Assembly: GCA_021186555.1 (NCBI GenBank)
Contig: JAJKFL010000004.1
Location: 26,378,406 to 26,442,405, forward strand
Direction of reading: 5' to 3'
Source of the DNA: Reticulitermes speratus
Lineage: Eukaryota; Arthropoda; Insecta; Blattodea; Rhinotermitidae
Length of the DNA stretch: 64,000 bases
Of this stretch, positions 1 through 9,718 are shown piece after piece; position 1 is the stretch's first letter; the number at the start of each line of letters is the position of its first letter. The notes below the pieces were generated by a model. The model was not told the DNA's origin. It did no database searches and saw only the letters and a program-made list of their open reading frames with translations. The translations under genes were made by a program, and so were the position numbers.

Positions 1-969
1 TCATATTATGGACGGACGCTGTGTGGTCTGAGCTTCTGATGGCGCCGTTAAATAATCCACAAAAACCTTTTGCTAAGGAAGAAAAAAGGGCCGAAGTTTT
101 GGAAAGAAAAACTGGGGAAATAAACTTTGTAAGGTTGGGAATTTTACCTAACATGGAAAGGCCAATACCGAAGAGAGTACTTTTTAATTATTAAGTAATG
201 TAAATTGTGTTTAAAAATTCAGTTTATACCTCAGAGGAAATACACTTTACTCTGCTGTCAGTGCTGCTTAGAGAACTAATGAAAGTTTTTTTTTCTGAGA
301 ATCTTACAGGAAAAATCTTCTGGACGCTCGAAGGAAAAATTCAGTGTTTTGAAATGCCAGACCTGATGGCACATGGAGAAACCATTCACCTTTAAAGGGT
401 TAATTAAACTGCTACACAACATGCGCCAGTCGTTTATATCCAAGGCCTTTTAATATTTATGTTCAAGATTTTCAGTTAATTGGCAGTCCTTTAGTAGATA
501 AGATTTCTTGAAAATTAATATTGGGGCTCATAAGACTAAACATTATATGTCGAATTAAATTTGGCCCATATATTTTCAGTAACACCCCTAATTTAAATAC
601 AACTTGAAGCGATTATCTCAAAACGCAGCCTTATTAAAACTCTTAAAATTGTATTTCAAACAGTTTTCGGTACGACGTATTTTTAGTAAAACACTATAAA
701 AATGTATTCTGTGCTATACTTTGTTATATGTCGCTTTGGAATCAACGTCCTATGTGAAATAAGTGAACGTAAATCGAATGTGGTGTAAAAACTTTCAAAG
801 AAGTCATGTAAAAATTTAATGTGCTTGAGCGGCAAATTGGATCATTTATATATTCACTCCTTTGTTGGTTACGAAATTGCGAAACTTGCATTTTTGTAAG
901 AAAGTTTTTCAGTAGGACCCTCTGACAGAGCTGTAAATTATGACGGCACATGGAAACAAGTCGTTAGAA
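1..969. other. AT-rich DNA, no feature seen
   Basis: No repeat family, RNA gene or coding region is recognisable here. The longest open frames (62 to 69 codons) show no domain and are expected by chance. Confidence 0.6.
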
Positions 970-1320
970 CTGCGTGTGTTGTTTATCGAAGGAATATAAT
1001 AATCGTACTCACACTCTTTGTCGGAGAACGGAGAAGTTGCCAATTTCTAGGCCGAGATACAAACTGAAACCAAGCAGTGGGTCGAAACAAGGTCGTTCCT
1101 TGTGCACGTGTCTTTACTCAAATAAACCACAACCCTCAGTACAAGAGCACCCTGCGTCTTGCCACAGCCCGGGTCGGTGTTTATCGATGTCTCAGCGCAT
1201 AGATCCGGTCCGGTCCGGAGCGTGTCGACGTTTCCTCTACCAGCACTCCACAATAGCCTGTGACCACCATCTTCGTCAGAGGCTAGCACAACAGGTTCAT
1301 TTGAGGGATTCTCTTTAACG
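970..1320. other. GC-richer island with open frames on both strands
   Basis: About 350 bp stand out from the AT-rich surroundings by higher GC and many CpG dinucleotides. A 114-codon frame on the plus strand (974-1318) overlaps an 80-codon frame on the minus strand (1047-1289). Neither matches a family I recognise. The island could be a lost exon, a regulatory island or an old repeat. The sequence does not decide between these. Confidence 0.35.
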
Positions 1321-1510
1321 CTCTCCCTACAGGATCAGCTCTAATCGCGTTATTCTGCAGAAATAAGATAAGTTCAGAGACAGAAGATTCATGAAAATTA
1401 TATAGCCTTTGTATTCAGCGGCGGGCAGAGTCATTTTTGGAGCACTAGCGATTTAAAGAATGATACCCATCCCCTTCCACTTTATAGAAAGAAAAAGAGA
1501 AACTGTAAAT

Positions 1511-1845
1511 TCAGCTTCTTCTTCTTCTTCTCTTGCACTACAGGCCTTTGTGGGCTTTGGTATCCCGTTTTTTATCGGGTTTCTGGACAATGAGATATTT
1601 TTCCGGGTATCAGGTCGTCAGCCTAATGCCCCAACCCCCAACCTGGAGGACCAGTGGGCTGCTCTTTGTCTGGTCCCTGCCCTTCGACCTGTCTGGCTTG
1701 GGTGACCCTACCAGGAGCTTAGCTCCCGCCAGCATAGCTTTCAGGGTCGTAACGGGACACACAAACCTCCCCGCCACGATAAGGCGGCAGCATCTTTTAC
1801 ATATTTATATTATCTTCGCCCCCATCAATACCCACGCTTTATTCT
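1511..1845 (-). repeat. Dispersed retroelement-like repeat with (GAA)n tail
   Basis: On the minus strand the unit ends in a (GAA)n run (plus strand TTCTTCTTC at 1511-1530) next to a block reading GCACTACAGGCCTTTGTGGG on the plus strand. The plus frame contains GLLFVWSLPFDLSGLGDPT, a string I recall from repeats in many arthropod assemblies. A second unit with the same TTC run and a similar block is at 12466. The simple-repeat tail is what target-primed reverse transcription leaves, so this is probably the 3' end of a non-LTR element or a SINE. It is not a host exon. Confidence 0.6.
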
Positions 1846-2536
1846 TTTCTTTTCCATTATTAGTACCATCTTTTACTCCTCCATCACCTTCTGTTTATCC
1901 GTTTCCCACTCCGTCTTAATTACCTTCTCTGTCATCGTGCTCTACTCCTTTCCTTCGTCTTTGTTTTTCTTTGCTCATGTGGTAGGGCTTCTGGGGATTA
2001 ACCAGCGCTGAACTGCCTGTGAGAAAATGACTGTTTTGGATATGCTGTAGGAATTCTTAGAGGGCAATCATCCAGTCATTAAGTTTGTGTCGTCACAAAA
2101 CATCAGAAAATATCCCAAGAAAGGAATATCCAACCACGGAAGTGCTCACAGCAAGAAGCGGGCACTGCGGGCTCCCAAGCATCTTGTTAGAGTAGCATGT
2201 TCAGCGGAGTGACCAGACATGAACATTACTGCTTTGCAGAACGTCAAGATGCACGTTAACTTTCGGTCCTGTTCCGATGTTCAGACGTACGAAAGCGAAT
2301 TTAACAGACCGGTTTAAGTCGTCCTTCGCAGGCAGTGCTCTAAGAAAAGAGGAAATTGCAGTAACCTATAGTCGTAATACTTGCATTTATTTATTTCCTT
2401 TCTTCGTTTAATTTACTGTCATTTATTTTGACCCTATTTCTTTTACCTGTTCCAAAACCTTTTTATGCAATAGGAAGCTTGCCTTTGATTTTTAAATATA
2501 ATGTAGATAAATGTTGTACTTCTAATGGTTAAATGA
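1846..2536. other. Unassigned DNA with pyrimidine-rich stretch
   Basis: 1846-1975 is strongly pyrimidine-biased on the plus strand. The rest (1976-2536) is ordinary AT-rich sequence without a recognised feature. Confidence 0.5.
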
Positions 2537-2786
2537 GCCGATCCCGGTGGACGTGCTGTCTACAGCCGTTTGAATGCTGGGTGCTCAGTTTCGAATCACG
2601 CTGAGGGCATGGATGTTCGTCTCATGTGTTTGTTGTGTGTTGTGTAGGTAGCGGCCTCTGCAACGAGCTGATCACTCATTCAGAGGAGTCCTACCAAGTG
2701 TGTGTGTCTAACTGTGTGTGATCTAGAAACCTCAACAATGATGGGGCCTAGGCCCGGCTTGGGTTGTTGCACCAAGGAAAAACAAG
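2537..2786 (+). repeat. SINE-A copy (tRNA-headed, body-1), diverged
   Basis: The copy starts GCCGATCCC and keeps the order of the family: tRNA-like head, GGGCATGGATG junction, GTTGTGTGTTGT, CAGAGGAGTCCTACC, then GGGGCCTAGGCCC and an A-rich end. The head is degraded around the B box, so this looks older than the copies at 18522 or 56001. RNA polymerase III transcription and LINE-mediated insertion are the known mode of such SINEs. Confidence 0.85.
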
Positions 2787-2889
2787 TTAAAGGCCTTTTA
2801 TAATGCAACGTATCACTTGCAAATTTAATTTGATGACTGTTGACTCTATTTTAACATATGTCTCAAGTGTCACTCAATAATCGATCAAC

Positions 2890-3122
2890 TTAACTTTTTG
2901 TTCACCGTGCATTTTGGTAATAGATAACATTCATCAACCAACAACTGCACTAATTAAAATTTATTTAACACTTTAAGATTGCCCTACATATGTTTCGGTC
3001 ACGGGGTGACGTACGACGCCCCTGATGATGGTCACCCCGTGACCGAAACATATGTAGGGCAATCTTAAAGTGTTAAATAAATTTTAATTAGTGCAGTTGT
3101 TGGTTGATGAATGTTATCGATA
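2890..3122. repeat. Foldback repeat carrying a hammerhead ribozyme
   Basis: Arms at about 2919-3010 and 3031-3122 are near-perfect inverted copies of each other. The intervening 20 bp (3011-3030) belongs to the right arm only, so the left arm lacks the CUGAUGA half of the ribozyme. The left arm and its outer flank from TTAACTTTTTG at 2890 recur almost identically at 62980-63100, so this is a dispersed family and not a local palindrome. Inverted terminal blocks with hammerheads are known from Penelope-like elements. No Penelope reverse transcriptase is visible here. Confidence 0.85.
3018..3060 (+). ncRNA. Hammerhead ribozyme, type I-like, intact
   Basis: Reading 5' to 3': stem I strand GCCC (3018-3021), core CUGAUGA (3022-3028), one extra U, stem II GGUCAC/GUGACC with a CCC loop (3030-3044), core GAAA (3045-3048), self-complementary stem III ACAUAUGU, predicted cleavage triplet GUA (3054-3056), then GGGC pairing with the first strand. 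All conserved core positions of the hammerhead fold are present. The one deviation is the U between CUGAUGA and stem II, and it is shared by the other copies. The 4-bp loopless stem III would be weak in a monomer. Short-stem-III hammerheads of mobile elements are known to work better as dimers. Confidence 0.85.
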
Positions 3123-3315
3123 ATCGATGTTTTATAACGATGATGCATTGTCGACCAAGGTTTGCTATCGTTGTCATACTTGAGAGATTTGTGCAGGATG
3201 GGAAAATGACAGAGTTTGTGATGGAAATAATCCGAAAAGTAGAGAAATCCGCTTGTTTCTATAGCCGACCCTTATTCACAATAATTTGTCCACGAAAGAG
3301 ACGTGGGTTAACTTG

Positions 3316-3475
3316 TAAGTTTTCAGGCTTCCGCACCGATGTGTTTGTGATCTAGGTTCTTCTGGGACATGGCCTCGTAATTGGTGGCTGAATTTTTTTA
3401 GGTAACTCTACTCTATCGAAACGTCGGGCACCATTTATCCATTGACGCGGCTGCACATCCCAGAAGAACGGATAC
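3316..3475. repeat. Dispersed foldback repeat of the 'FWDV' family
   Basis: The left part (about 3316-3370, minus sense) and right part (about 3418-3475, plus sense) both carry CCCAGAAGAAC next to GAAACGTCGG- or CAGGCTTCCGC-type blocks. The minus frame reads FFWDVQPRQW, one version of a translated string (FEVLTA...FWDV) that I recall from repeats across insects. Related copies are at 15474, 35872, 37708, 53268 and 61790. Confidence 0.65.
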
Positions 3476-6131
3476 TGTACGCACTTCGTAGTGGATCTCA
3501 TTTCTATGCCCAAGCTCTCAAAGCAACATCTTCTACGTATCCCGTCATTCAATTTTCTGCTTTCTCGTGTTCATCTCATTGCATCTCAACGTTAATTCAA
3601 TGGCTCTTCATGAAGCCTCTCCCTTACTTCCAGCCTCACCTTTAAAGGTGCTACCGGTTTTCACAAACGGAACTCTGGGTAGCACGTTTTCTGGGTACAA
3701 CCGCCAAGTCTATAATTGTGAAAAGTCTCCTTAACTAATTTCAGTTCACGGAGTGTTGTGTGCAGACAGTTCTACAACACAAATTTAAGTTTTGGAGTTT
3801 GTGTCTTCAGTTTTGGTTTTATGTGTTAAATTTGCTAAAAGATAATGTAGCTGATTCAGTTTTTAAAAACATTAACAACCATAAGTGTTTACATGGATTT
3901 CTGGAATGCGAACTCGATCTTTTTAAAACATGATTCAGAATGAAACACAACACGAATGTACCTCATAATATGACGTGACTATATTTATTTGTCGCTTGCT
4001 AAATACTGGTACATTAAAAGCTGTCTGGCTGGCCCTTTCTTAACAATAAAAAACTGATTTCAGTACAATCACGTGTGAAAAGTACACCCTTCAGGTACAA
4101 ACATTTGTATTTTCTGCCCCATTCTGTTAATTCCAGACCTTACTTATCACGTTTTATCATTTCTCGTGTATTCTAAACCAGACTTTTATTACTTCCGTCA
4201 CTGGTTCTTTGTATCTCTTACTTGAAATTTTTATAGTAACAAGTATCTCACAGCCAAAGTAACAAAGTTTCTGTTAAAAGACACCATTATACTGTAATCT
4301 ATACGGATACGTTATTGTTGGGTACAAATTTATGGTTGTGGTGGAGATAATGTTTTAAGCTTGCTTATAAAAACCGGTTCAAGTCTTAGGCAATGTATAG
4401 GTGAGTTTATGACACACGTCACTCGAGATTTATAAAGTAGTATTCTTATATTGCACGGCATTGCGCAATCTTGAAAACGGTTGTGATCCAAGTGACAGGT
4501 TTGAAAGTGTTACTCCCTGACAACCACGCAGGTTTTATAACGTTTTGGCTGTTTATTGCGTAATGTTGCGTCATTCGTTCAATAGTCTTCATTCAGATTT
4601 CAGTATTTTGAGCGCAATTTGCGTAATGCAAGTGTCGGATACTTAAGGACTCTATCGTTCTGTGTTGTTATGTCGTGATAATGAGACTGGAAGATAATCA
4701 AAAGTGTTCAATCGGTAAGGATGTGGGAGGAATCCGTCATTCCCATATGAAGACCCAGTTGTTCATTTGCCTGCAAGGGCTGAGAACAAACATTGCCTAT
4801 ATCACAGTCAGAAATGTGGCAGGACAGGATACGACTGTCTTCTGTGGTGAGAGTCAGCAGAGGTTTTATCTTGGTCTGGGAAGAAATGATATGAAAGACC
4901 TGGAAAATGGTTCCTTCCCGAGAATATGCGGCAGACGTTACAAAATATGCTTCTAATAAATGGAAACAGTTTGAATGCGGAATCTAAACTGGAAAAATAA
5001 CGGGTGGTAATCTGAATGTCTATACATTTCTCTTAATATAATTCTGTTTCGTTCTCGGTCCCTGGACTTTATCTGATGAGGAACTGTCTGCCACAGGTAA
5101 GAAAGAATTAATTAGTGGCTGCTTGAAAAAATTAAATTAAATTGAAGACAGAAAAACAAAACGAAACTGAAGACACGTCTTATTCGATATAAGTTCAGTT
5201 CACATGTATAGCGCTAGTTCTGCCTAGGTTATTATTTCGATCCACAAATAAAGACAGCTTCCTCTCTAACCGATACTAATCCACTGTATGTAATCACTCT
5301 TTGACAAATTATACAGGTGATACAGGATAATAAGTTAAATTACGAATTATAGCGAATGAGTCCTTTACTGAGCTCTTATCTATGACTTCAAGATACAGAC
5401 CCGTGATCAAAATGTTGTTGATTCATTGTGGTCTTCAAAGGGGAAATCTGGCAGTTTCGTTTTGTCTTTGACGTTAGTTCCACTGCATTTTTTGTCCTAA
5501 GAAAGCAGTTCCCTCGGAAGAATTCCGCTTGTTGGAGTAGGAATTTTCGTTACCGTTTTCTCAAGAACCCGCTACTGATCCCTAACCTGAGTCAATCCAA
5601 TGTCAATGTCATTCAATGTCCCCAGATGCTATGTTTTGAAGAATTTCATTACTACGAGTATTCTCACATTTGCACTGACTCCCAATTGTTATCTAACGTT
5701 CAGGGTTTCAAACCACAATGCTGCGCGACACTCATGTTCCTCATGCGTGCTACACGCCACCCTTACTTAATTCTCCTTTGTTCGATCATTCCTATAATTT
5801 TAGCTAAGAGCCTGCCACCGAATTGTGTATTCAGGCTGTATTTCTGCAAAGTCTCTTTTAATAGCATTTTATCATAAAGTCTCTCAAGTCGCCTCTTTCC
5901 TTCAGATTTTCTCACCAAAACACATTATGCATTTTTTATTCGCCAGCTTGCATGGCACATGCCCAACCACCTTATGCTTCTTAATTTAACACTGTAAGAG
6001 AGAAATTTAATGCTTATTAATAATTATCATAGTCAGAGGCACCGAAATTAACACATCAATAACTTCCAGCGAGTTCAAAATAACACTGTGTATTCCGTCT
6101 GACACAACCTGTATGTATTATTACTTTTCAG
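3476..6131. other. 2.7 kb AT-rich DNA, two unrecognised frames
   Basis: The frames 4675-4956 (93 codons, plus) and 5428-5877 (149 codons, plus) have no recognisable domain. The second contains LMRATRHPYLILL near 5735-5780. This resembles the antisense translation of the LINE-1 3' region (MRATCPAHLILL in other copies as I recall them), so that stretch may be an eroded minus-strand LINE fragment. Nothing else is supported. Confidence 0.4.
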
Positions 6132-6170
6132 ACACTACATGTTTCTACCAAGCCGATCATCATCAGATGT
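6132..6170 (-). ncRNA. Hammerhead ribozyme, core intact, weak stem II
   Basis: On the minus strand: ACAU, then CUGAUGA (plus 6160-6166), a 14-nt stem II region with a wobble-rich 4- to 5-bp helix, GAAA (plus 6142-6145), the palindrome ACAUGU as stem III, GUA, then GUGU pairing with ACAU as stem I. The surrounding sequence is unrelated to the foldbacks at 2890 or 19668, so this is a separate family. No opposed partner was found nearby. Confidence 0.6.
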
Positions 6171-6512
6171 TTGTTTATACAAAATCTTAAAATTCAAGGT
6201 AAAAATGCTAAATTTTGCGAGATCTCACAAATAATATAAAATGTATAAATTACAATCGACTTGTAATCTTTGTGGTGTCTTTAAACACGATTTAATTTTC
6301 TGTGACACATACGTGTCAGTCCTGAAGTATTTTTGACACGCATTAGTATGTAAAAAAACTGGGTTAACAGGGGGTTCCTTTTGTGTGCTCCTGCAGAGTC
6401 ATAGTTTCACAGAAAGGAAGTTATTGAAACCAGAGCTGGTTTCAAGTGTGTATTGCATGCGACAGTTTACATTACACTTTTAATTCTGATGGCCTTCATC
6501 ACGTAACCTGCA
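6171..6512. other. No feature seen
   Basis: AT-rich sequence without recognised repeat or coding signal. Confidence 0.5.
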
Positions 6513-6692
6513 TGTGAAATAAAGGTAAAGCTCTCCCTGTCCACGCCATGAAGGCATATAATTGGAGTAGAGGTACTGCTCCACTCATTCCTAACCTCAG
6601 CGGTAGATTGAAGTGGGTGTTCAAATTCAAGCCCCGGCCGCTTTACTCCAGGTTGGCCCCCAGAGTCGGTCTGGACGTTTTGGGCATGGACT
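6513..6692 (-). repeat. SINE-B fragment, tRNA head missing
   Basis: In the minus orientation the order is GTCCAGACCG..., GGGCC, a block equal to AGCGGCCGGGGC, then GAGCAGTACCTCTACTCC, CTTCATGGCGTGG and GAGAGCTTTACC. This matches the body of the full-length copies at 14978 and 55098. The tRNA-like part is absent, as expected for a 5'-truncated retroposon. Confidence 0.8.
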
Positions 6693-8485
6693 TTACCACA
6701 TTTAATCATTCGTCATAAAATACAACCCACGCAGATCCAGCTCTGCTTTCAAAAGGACTTCTCTCACGCCCCGTCACAAGAGTTCCCATTTAACTGCTGG
6801 TTTGTGAGCTCTGCGTCATACAGACCTATACGCTTAGGACGAAGCATACACAGCAAATAGCAAACCTAATGTGGCTGCTTCTAAATTAAATAAACAGTGC
6901 GAAGGTTAATAGGTATGAGTCGGCCCTATAATCATAAAAATTAAAATTATGTGTGTATGAATACCGGCGTAATTAACGTACGTGGAACAGAATCTGTCTT
7001 GAAAGCTAACATTCGTTTACGCCATAAGAGTAACCTAACCGTAAGGAATCCAAGGTACAGTGCCATGTTCACAAGCACAGGCCGCTGGACACTATCCTGA
7101 GCCTGATGAACCCAATTAAATCTCATACCCTATTGCATTAAAAATAATTTAGTATCATCCTGCTATCCGCTTCTAAGATTCGTAACTGACCTTTTTTCTG
7201 AGGACTTTGAGATTAAGTTGTCGTATTAATTCTTCAACCCTTCCAAAATTTCCAAGTTCTATGTCTTATTTTTATGCAATGACTTTAAATAGTCCGGCAG
7301 AATGGCTAACTATAACTTACTGAGCTTACGTGACACAAGTTTGTGTACACATAATATTGAAGTCTGCCCTGGAAATAAATGAAGAAAGAGGGTTTCATAC
7401 AAAATGCAATATCCTCACAACTATCAGAATAAAGTCAACGCGACTCTCAGCGTGGGCTGAATCTTTTTGATGTTTTATGGTACATTTGAGTGACAATGTA
7501 ACCCAATAGCAATTTGGTTTCTCTGTTGCAAAAAACGTTTCCGACGTCCAAAGGCACTGGGAAGGATTCAGTGTATGGGGTATCAGAAAACGGAAAATGA
7601 TTGCCCATAAATATACATGCTCAGAACAGGAGTCCATATTCAAGCAATTCAGCTCGCCAACTATTTATCTGAATGCGTTTCCAAGGTGTGGTTCGTAATT
7701 AGCCACAGAGCAATATTTTTTAGACCAGTGTAAAGGAGACAGCAGTTTAACAACTGCGCACTCGGCTGTCTGAGTAAGACTGCTGTGTCTGAAACCAGCA
7801 TGCACTGGACAGCACCATTTACCTGTTGCACAATGATACTACTGCCATCAATCAGTCTTTGCCGGTCCTTCTGGAAGTGCATCGTGAGTCACTGCATGTC
7901 ATGTGTCACCTGGGGGTTTGTGTATGCTTAGTCACGCTGGCCGCGCGGTACAGTAGGCGACATTGGTAGGAATGCAGTTCGCTGTGACCTCCAACTGCCT
8001 GTTGCGGCCAAGCCTGCGGGCGGTGCGAGATTCTTGCTTTACATCCGCGCGGATCTGCACACGATTCCCGGTGTGTGTTGTGCGTTCTTTTCATATAGCA
8101 TTTGAACGTTACAGGACAATAGACTGAACAATATTAATTTATGCTATCACTTTACCACTTCGTTCGTGGCTCACTTTTATATCCTGTCCCGTGACCATCC
8201 AGTGGCTAAGTAGAGGTTCTGCCATCCTGGAGAAACATCAATATGAAAGGACACTACCTGTACAAACTGTATTGGTATAGCTCTCAACGTGCGCGCGTGC
8301 TTTATGGGAGAAACGAGAACTCTATGTCCTTCACCCATTTGTCTTTTAAATCTCCCGAGTTCATTGGTTGCTATAAAATGTGGAGTGGAAACAGTAAGTG
8401 ACTTTTCTGGTAGAGTATAGATTTCGGTTATTTGTTCTGTTAGATTTGTCACACTCCTGTCTTGCGGAACTGGGATAGCGTACTC
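6693..8485. other. Unassigned DNA, GC-richer near 7900-8080
   Basis: No repeat family is recognised. 7900-8080 is richer in G, C and CpG than its surroundings. The minus-strand frame 8177-8605 (142 codons) overlaps the hAT-like end at 8486 and shows no known domain. Confidence 0.4.
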
Positions 8486-8535
8486 CAGGAGTGGCCACAA
8501 CGCGGCTCTCGCACGTGCCGGGTGCGGCTCGCATA
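8486..8535. mobile_element. Possible hAT transposon terminus
   Basis: CAGGAGTGGCCACAACGCGG, followed by further GCGGCTC blocks, resembles the ends of a widespread hAT group (CAG-G-GTGG-CAACACGCGGCTCG, from memory). The matching opposite end and an 8-bp TSD were not found, so the element would be a single remaining end. The assignment rests on motif resemblance alone. Confidence 0.35.
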
Positions 8536-8761
8536 AGTTGCCTTTAAGAAAATAATACTTACGTAGTATACATGAACACGAGGCTGACCATGAACGCCGT
8601 TTCAAAAGATTTTCTGAATAAAGGCAATTCTTAACTGGGTGAAACTAACCTACTCTAAATTTTAAATGATCTATAACCGTGCATTGAGCAGTTAGATATA
8701 TATATATATCAAAACCAACAAATACACGTAAATGTAGGGAAGTACGTTATACACACCGTAT

Positions 8762-8807
8762 ACCTCCTACATGTTTCGGCCACTCATGAGGCCATTTTCG
8801 GGGAGGT
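8762..8807 (-). ncRNA. Hammerhead ribozyme relic
   Basis: On the minus strand, stem I ACCUCC/GGAGGU is perfect (6 bp), stem II begins and ends with GGCC, GAAAC is intact, stem III is ACAUGU and the cleavage triplet is GUA. The CUGANGA half of the core is degraded, so self-cleavage is not expected. Preservation of three helices with a decayed core suggests an old copy. An AT microsatellite lies just upstream at 8697-8710. Confidence 0.5.
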
Positions 8808-9179
8808 GTATTACAAAGGCTAAATACATCGAAATATTACAGAAGTTTTTGAACCAAGGCACAGATATAAAATACTAAACTTTAAAAAGAATACATTGTT
8901 TAAAATTCTTATTAAAGATTAAAATACAGATAAAAATATTTGTGATCGCTTCTAATGGGTAATGGATAGTATGTATGCAGGAAATCACTATCCTGAAAGG
9001 AAAAATAAATGTATGTACCCTGTAAGAGCATCTAACCTACTGTATTTGGATGAACAGAAATAAGAACCCATCATATAGAAGTGGGAAAAAGCATTGTATT
9101 GTATTAATACGTCTCTTTTGCCTGACTTGTCTCCTAAAATGCGGCTCCCGAATCTCGTCTAGCTGGTCACCCCTGGCAT
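8808..9179. other. No feature seen
   Basis: AT-rich sequence between a ribozyme relic and a SINE-B copy. It may be the internal part of the ribozyme-bearing repeat, but no partner copy exists in the window. Confidence 0.4.
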
Positions 9180-9475
9180 ATTTTGTACAACGACTGCGCT
9201 ACGGGTTGGACAGCCGATAAATTGCGGTTATATTTCCGACAGGACAAGAGGATATTCTCTTCTCCAGAGTTCCAGAAAGGCTCTGGGGTCCAACCACCCT
9301 CCTATTCAACGGGCACTGGAAGCTCAGCCCCGGGAGTAAAGCGGTCGGAGCGTGAAGTTGTCTATTAACCTCCATCTGGTGTCGTAGTTAAGAATGAGGA
9401 GAGCTATATCTCCACTCTCCGTACCTCCATTCATCTATATGCCTTTATGGAGTGCACAGGGACAATTTAGCTTTT
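9180..9475 (+). repeat. SINE-B copy, near full length, diverged
   Basis: The head keeps CTGCGCTACGGGTTGGACAG (anticodon-arm region), then TTCTCTTCTCCAGAG, CCTCCTATTCAACGGGCAC, CCCCGGGAGTAAAGCGGTCG, AACCTCCATCTGGTGTCG, GAGGAGAGCTATATCTCCAC and a GGACAATT...TTTTACC end. It ends directly at the start of the opposite-strand SINE-A at 9478. Confidence 0.8.
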
Positions 9476-9477
9476 AC

Positions 9478-9718
9478 CACCCCTTGGGGGCCTAGGCCGC
9501 CTCATTGTTCGAGGCTTCACGATCACACTTGTAGACACACCACAGTCGGTAGGACTCCTCTGGACGAGGGACCAGCTCGTCGCAGAGACCTCTACCTGAC
9601 AACACACAACACTCACAAGAGACAGACATCCATGCCCTCGGCGGGATTCGAACCCACAATCCCAGTAAGGGAGTGGCCGCAGACCCATGCCTTAGACCGC
9701 TTGGCCACTGGGATCGGC
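9478..9718 (-). repeat. SINE-A copy (body-1), full length
   Basis: Minus orientation. Head GCCGATCCCAGTGGCC with an A-box-like TGGCCAAGCGGTCTAAGG and a B-box GGGTTCGAATCCC, junction GGGCATGGATG, body-1 to GGCCTAGGCCCCCAAGGGG. The antisense frame reads GFEPTIPVREWPQTHALDR, the usual translation shadow of this family. Confidence 0.93.
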
